Program-made: the position numbers and the translations under genes
Origin: Pseudomonadota bacterium
GTDB lineage: Bacteria > Pseudomonadota > Alphaproteobacteria > Rhizobiales > Hyphomicrobiaceae
Reading direction: 5' to 3'
Assembly (NCBI GenBank): GCA_021813195.1
Contig: JAKALI010000113.1
Location: 1-9,635 of the forward strand
Length of the DNA stretch: 9,635 nt
The notes under the pieces: generated by a model
What the model was told of the DNA's origin: nothing
Seen by the model: the letters and a program-made list of their open reading frames with translations, nothing else
The model's database searches: none
In this document: positions 6,575 through 9,635 of the stretch, in pieces
Layout of the letters: each line of letters starts with the position of its first letter
How positions within the stretch are numbered: position 1 is the first letter of the stretch

Positions 6575-6841
6575 TTACGCGAGATCATCGAGACTGTAGT
6601 TGGCCACAAGCAGAAGGCCCAGTCCGGCGACGAGCGACGTGACGCCGCTAAGAACGGGATTCCCAGGAAACAGGTAGATGTCGAGCAGCATCCAGGCTCC
6701 ACGCCAGAAGGCGACAATTCCCAAAGCCGCAAGGAGCGCGACTACTCCCCGTCGGCGAGGCTTCAGGCTCTGGAGTCGCAGCTCCAGTAATTTGCGTCTT
6801 GTCTCGGGGTCGTGCCTGGATCTCGGGTCTGGTATTGACAT
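6575..6841 (-). CDS. Small two-helix membrane protein
   Basis: The 88-residue product has a basic, soluble N-terminus of about 32 residues (MSIPDPRSRHDPETRRKLLE, then KPRRR at 27-31). Two hydrophobic segments follow, GVVALLAALGIVAFWRGAWMLL (32-53) and VLSGVTSLVAGLGLLLVA (63-80), joined by the short loop DIYLFPGNP. The positive charges before the first helix suggest that both termini face the cytoplasm. I do not recognise a named family. The ATG at 6841 is chosen because GGAG lies six bases upstream; the in-frame TTG at 6853 would place that GGAG inside the gene. It follows the iron-sulfur reductase after 119 bases, and its place among two ATPases suggests an accessory role in ion transport or membrane stress, without direct proof. 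Confidence 0.75.
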   Translation of the reverse strand: MSIPDPRSRHDPETRRKLLELRLQSLKPRRRGVVALLAALGIVAFWRGAWMLLDIYLFPGNPVLSGVTSLVAGLGLLLVANYSLDDLA

Positions 6842-6877
6842 GGTTGTCTCCAAGAAGCGGGAACGGCAAGCGTCCCC

Positions 6878-6924
6878 GCGATCGGCCCTGCGCTATTGCG
6901 TTCCAATGCGCGCCGGTCGATCGC
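6878..6924. other. Imperfect inverted repeat between reductase and small membrane protein genes
   Basis: GCGATCGGCC (6878-6887) can pair with GGTCGATCGC (6915-6924) around a 27-base loop. The stem is complete with one G-U pair in plus-strand RNA but has an A-C mismatch in minus-strand RNA, which is the coding direction. No T-run follows. It is the only structured feature seen in the 119-base gap and may have no function. Confidence 0.25.
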
Positions 6925-6960
6925 AGTACGCTTTGTCTGTGACCTTCCTTCTTGCATTCG

Positions 6961-8046
6961 CTACACGCTGAAGGAGTCGAGATGGATCCTGTCGTCGGTT
7001 ATTCCCCAGTGATCGAGATCGTGAACCAACGCGCGTAGCATCGCGCTCGGACCCGCTGCGTAGATATCCCGCGCCGTAAGCAGGGATTGGTTCTGGGCGA
7101 GGACGTCGACCGCCGTGCCGATTACGAAAGAGAGGCGCTCGCCAGATTGAAAGGGAGGCTCGCCGGACTCGGCGGCGAACATGATCCGCAGGTTCGGCGC
7201 CCGTTCATGCAATGCCGTCAGCTCCGGCACGGCATAAAATTCCTGTGATGCCTTCATGCCCCAGACTAGGATCATGTCGCGCGCCGGGTTGAATTGAACC
7301 TGCTGGCGAAGCAGGGACAGAATCGGGGCAAAGCCCGTACCGCCGGCAAGAAACAGCAGCGGCACTTCGGGCGGCGAGCGCATGGTGAAGTGGCCAAGCG
7401 GCCCCCGCGCCTGCACCCGATCTCCAACCTTCATCTGGGAGAAGGCCCACTGCGTGAACCGCCCGCCCTCGACGCGGCGGATGTGCAGCTCCAGGCCAGG
7501 GTCGCCGTCAGGGGTATTCGCAATCGAATAGGCGCGCGACACGAACGGCGCATCCGGTTGCCAGAGCTCCACATACTGGCCGGGCACGAATTCGCAGAAG
7601 CACTCGCCCTGCTTGATCGGCGCGAGCCTGATCCGCAGAACCTCAGCGCTGACCCGTTCGACCTGTGTCACCGCCAGGGTGACAATGCGATCGGGATGTG
7701 GAACAGAGACAGATGCCGCGAGCACGTCGCGCCGGGTAAGCAGGTCATCCTCGATCGCGTGGCGTGTTGTTGCCTGGTTTTCGAGCGCCAGCACCGTCTC
7801 GAGCGGCGGGAATTCGATGGCATGCGTGGGACAGGTATTCGCACAGGTCGTGCATCCGACCATGCAGTTCAGAGGGTCGAAGACGACCGGCTTCTTACGC
7901 TCGAAATCGTAGCGGTAAACGAGGCGGCTGCAGCCGGTGACGCAGGTGCCGCATCCGATGCGGGCATCCTCGATGATCGTCGGATTCCAATGGATCTGTT
8001 CGCGCGGAACGCCATGCCATGGATTGGTGAATTTAGGATTCGGCAT
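6961..8046 (-). CDS. Ferredoxin-like 4Fe-4S domain fused to FAD/NAD(P)H oxidoreductase
   Basis: The 361-residue protein joins two electron-transfer modules and is probably cytoplasmic. Residues 20-80 form a bacterial-type ferredoxin domain with seven cysteines: C32, C35 and C39 (GCGTCVTGCS), then C61, C65, C68 and C72 (CMVGCTTCANTCP). Residues 118-361 are a ferredoxin-NADP reductase-type module: FAD-binding RAYS at 171-174, nucleotide-binding GGTGFAPILSLL at 235-246 and AGPSAM at 331-336. The expected flow is NAD(P)H to FAD to iron-sulfur cluster, then to an unknown acceptor. Most reductases of this class carry a plant-type 2Fe-2S domain instead, so this fusion is less usual. The ATG at 8046 has GGGAG seven bases upstream. 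The gene lies 66 bases after a P-type ATPase gene in the same direction, so the two may be co-transcribed. Confidence 0.9.
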   Translation of the reverse strand: MPNPKFTNPWHGVPREQIHWNPTIIEDARIGCGTCVTGCSRLVYRYDFERKKPVVFDPLNCMVGCTTCANTCPTHAIEFPPLETVLALENQATTRHAIEDDLLTRRDVLAASVSVPHPDRIVTLAVTQVERVSAEVLRIRLAPIKQGECFCEFVPGQYVELWQPDAPFVSRAYSIANTPDGDPGLELHIRRVEGGRFTQWAFSQMKVGDRVQARGPLGHFTMRSPPEVPLLFLAGGTGFAPILSLLRQQVQFNPARDMILVWGMKASQEFYAVPELTALHERAPNLRIMFAAESGEPPFQSGERLSFVIGTAVDVLAQNQSLLTARDIYAAGPSAMLRALVHDLDHWGITDDRIHLDSFSV

Positions 8047-8112
8047 CAGTGGTCTCCCATTCGCAAAAAGCTAGAATCTGTCGCTTTCATCACGGCTCTG
8101 CCAAGTCCGCGG

Positions 8113-9635
8113 TCAGGCAATTGGCGGAACGGCAGACCCATCGGCAGACTGCCCGGCCTTCACAATCATCGGCGCCAAACGCATCAAGCCGATCTTGAGC
8201 AGATCGGCCGTCACGAGAAACGCGACAACGAGGATCAGCAGGCCTCCGATCAGCCATGGCGAGACAGGAGCCATCAGCCATCCCAGCGTTGCCAGGAGCG
8301 CGACCGCGCAGACCTCAAGGAGCGTGATGAGGAGATGCAAGCGTCCTGGATAGGGCCGCTCCCAGAAGAAGCCGCGGCCACGCGTCACGTAAAGAAGCGC
8401 CTGCCCGGCGCCAATCACCACCCAGAAGAAGACGAGGGTCTGCGTTTCGGCCATGCTCAGCCGCAGCGTATTTGTCGCTACCCAGAAAACCGCCACGTTG
8501 AGGAGAAGGGACAGGATGGCGAGACCAGAGCCTGCGGCCATCAACGCGCCCACATCCCATCGATCCGGTTTAGGTGACGGGGCAACCTGGTCCATTGAGA
8601 CCGACATCGTCACAAAGTTACCGAGCAGCATCAGCAGAACGATCTGCAAGGGCTTCAGCACGAACGCGCTCAAGAGAATGACACCAAGTGCCAGAAAAAT
8701 CGGAGTGCTGAGTTTCATGGAAATCATGGTCAGGACGAAACTGCGCATCCGCTGAAAGATCCGGCGGCTTCCCTCGATCGCAGTGACGATCTCGCCGAGG
8801 CCGGGTTTGGTCAGAACAAGACTCGCTGCGGCCTTTGCGACGTCGGTGGCTCCCGCAACGGCGATGCCGACGTCCGCTTGCCGCAGGGCCGGCGCATCGT
8901 TAAGCCCATCGCCGGTCATGCCGACCATGTGTCCAGCATTCTGAAGCGCCTGGACGAGCAAGAACTTTTCTTCCGGCAAGACGCCGGCAAAGATAGCATA
9001 TCGGTCCGCGGCAGCGGCATCGAAATCCTCACGGAGAATTCCCGTGGGAGCGATTTCGCCGGTAATTCCGACCCGGGCAGCCACCGCCCGCGCCGTCGCC
9101 TCGCCATCGCCAGTGACGAGAAGAACTCGTATCCCCCGCTTCATCAGCTCAGAAATCAGGGCTGGCGACTCTTGGCGCGGCGGATCACCCAGCGCGATGA
9201 AGCCAACCATTTCGAGTTTCGCTTTCGTCCCCGTCGCCACGGCCAGCACGCGCGACCCGTCCGCAGAGAGCCGCTCGACCGTGGCCGCAAATTCCGGCCA
9301 CGGTGTCTCTGCCAGTCCGGCGACGGTCGCTGGTGCTCCCTTGACGATGCGAATTAGCTGACCGTCTTGTTCGACCACAACCTCTGAGCGCTTCGTGCTC
9401 GGGTCGAACGGGAAAAACTGCGTGCGTGGCGGCGGACTATCGAGAACACCCTGAGCGCGTGCAGCCTCGAGAATGGCGATATCGATCGGGTCCTGCGTGG
9501 CATCGTCGGAGGCCAGAGCTGCCAATCGGAGCAAATCAGCCGATGTCGTTGAATTGAGGGATTTGACCTCGCCGACGGTGAGACGGTTCTCGGTAAGTGT
9601 GCCGGTTTTGTCGAGACAGAGGACGTCCATCGATG
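8113..9635 (-). CDS. P3A-like (proton pump-type) P-type ATPase, N-terminus beyond window
   Basis: This is the C-terminal 506 residues of a P-type ATPase; the frame is open to the window edge, so the apparent start at 9630 (MDVLCLDKTGT) is an internal methionine next to the phosphorylation site. Numbering from that methionine, the visible parts are D7 in DKTGTLTEN, an N-domain with KGAP at 97-100, LLVTGDGEATA (170-180) and GMTGDGLNDAPALRQADVGIAVAGATDVAKAAASLVLTKPGL (237-278). This last stretch and VAPSPKPDRW (349-358) closely follow the plasma-membrane H+-ATPase (P3A) pattern. Six hydrophobic segments lie between 297 and 478. The actuator domain and helices 1-4 are outside the window. Helix 6 reads LLGNFVTMSVSMDQV, with Asn338 where plant and fungal proton pumps have their essential Asp. 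Proton export is the family expectation; the substitution makes the ion uncertain. The protein ends with a short polar tail. Confidence 0.9.
   Translation of the reverse strand, partial: SMDVLCLDKTGTLTENRLTVGEVKSLNSTTSADLLRLAALASDDATQDPIDIAILEAARAQGVLDSPPPRTQFFPFDPSTKRSEVVVEQDGQLIRIVKGAPATVAGLAETPWPEFAATVERLSADGSRVLAVATGTKAKLEMVGFIALGDPPRQESPALISELMKRGIRVLLVTGDGEATARAVAARVGITGEIAPTGILREDFDAAAADRYAIFAGVLPEEKFLLVQALQNAGHMVGMTGDGLNDAPALRQADVGIAVAGATDVAKAAASLVLTKPGLGEIVTAIEGSRRIFQRMRSFVLTMISMKLSTPIFLALGVILLSAFVLKPLQIVLLMLLGNFVTMSVSMDQVAPSPKPDRWDVGALMAAGSGLAILSLLLNVAVFWVATNTLRLSMAETQTLVFFWVVIGAGQALLYVTRGRGFFWERPYPGRLHLLITLLEVCAVALLATLGWLMAPVSPWLIGGLLILVVAFLVTADLLKIGLMRLAPMIVKAGQSADGSAVPPIA

Noticed and set aside
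6842..6853. TTG start at 6853 for the small membrane protein
   Set aside because: It would place the GGAG ribosome site inside the gene. The ATG at 6841 has correct spacing to that GGAG.
7294..8577. 427-codon plus-strand ORF across the reductase and P3A-like ATPase genes
   Set aside because: It spans two genes and their gap on the opposite strand and is rich in Arg, His and Gln, as expected of a shadow frame.
1..9635. tRNA or rRNA genes, CRISPR arrays, insertion sequences, attachment-site repeats
   Set aside because: No cloverleaf-like segment, regularly spaced repeats, transposase frame or paired end repeats were seen on reading both strands.

Overview
The window is high-GC DNA (strong G/C preference at third codon positions) and looks alphaproteobacterial. 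The ardC / DUF2958 / ParB-like cluster at the left is a module I associate with plasmids and integrative conjugative elements of sphingomonads and Rhizobiales; this assignment is an inference from gene content. Every gene I can support lies on the minus strand, so the biological order runs from right to left. Both ends of the window cut through genes.

Right part, cargo-like block (9635 to 3131, in transcription order): a P-type ATPase resembling the P3A proton pumps, cut at its N-terminus by the window edge; a fusion of an N-terminal iron-sulfur ferredoxin domain to an FAD/NAD(P)H reductase; an 88-residue membrane protein; a roughly 430-base stretch with a doubtful small ORF, a perfect 14-bp inverted repeat and a possible promoter; a ferritin-like (DUF2202-like) four-helix protein; and a complete P2-type (calcium-ATPase-like) cation pump whose start overlaps the ferritin-like gene. 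Two ion-pumping ATPases, a redox enzyme and a ferritin-like protein suggest ion, redox or stress homeostasis cargo. No substrate can be read from the sequence.

Left part, mobile-element maintenance block (3027 to 1): an ArdC-type antirestriction/zincin protein, overlapped by ATGA with a DUF2958 protein, then a ParB-like protein that runs off the left edge.

The most notable signal is non-coding. Immediately before ardC and again before the parB-like gene sits the same structured 5' leader: a 6-bp outer stem, a six-base one-sided bulge, an 8-bp inner stem and an identical five-base loop, followed directly by the Shine-Dalgarno GCGGAG. Three inner-stem pairs have changed on both sides between the copies, so the structure is kept while the sequence drifts. 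It resembles the published radC RNA motif, which is described upstream of antirestriction and other DNA-binding genes of mobile elements. Two copies in one cluster would put ardC-DUF2958 and parB under a shared post-transcriptional control.
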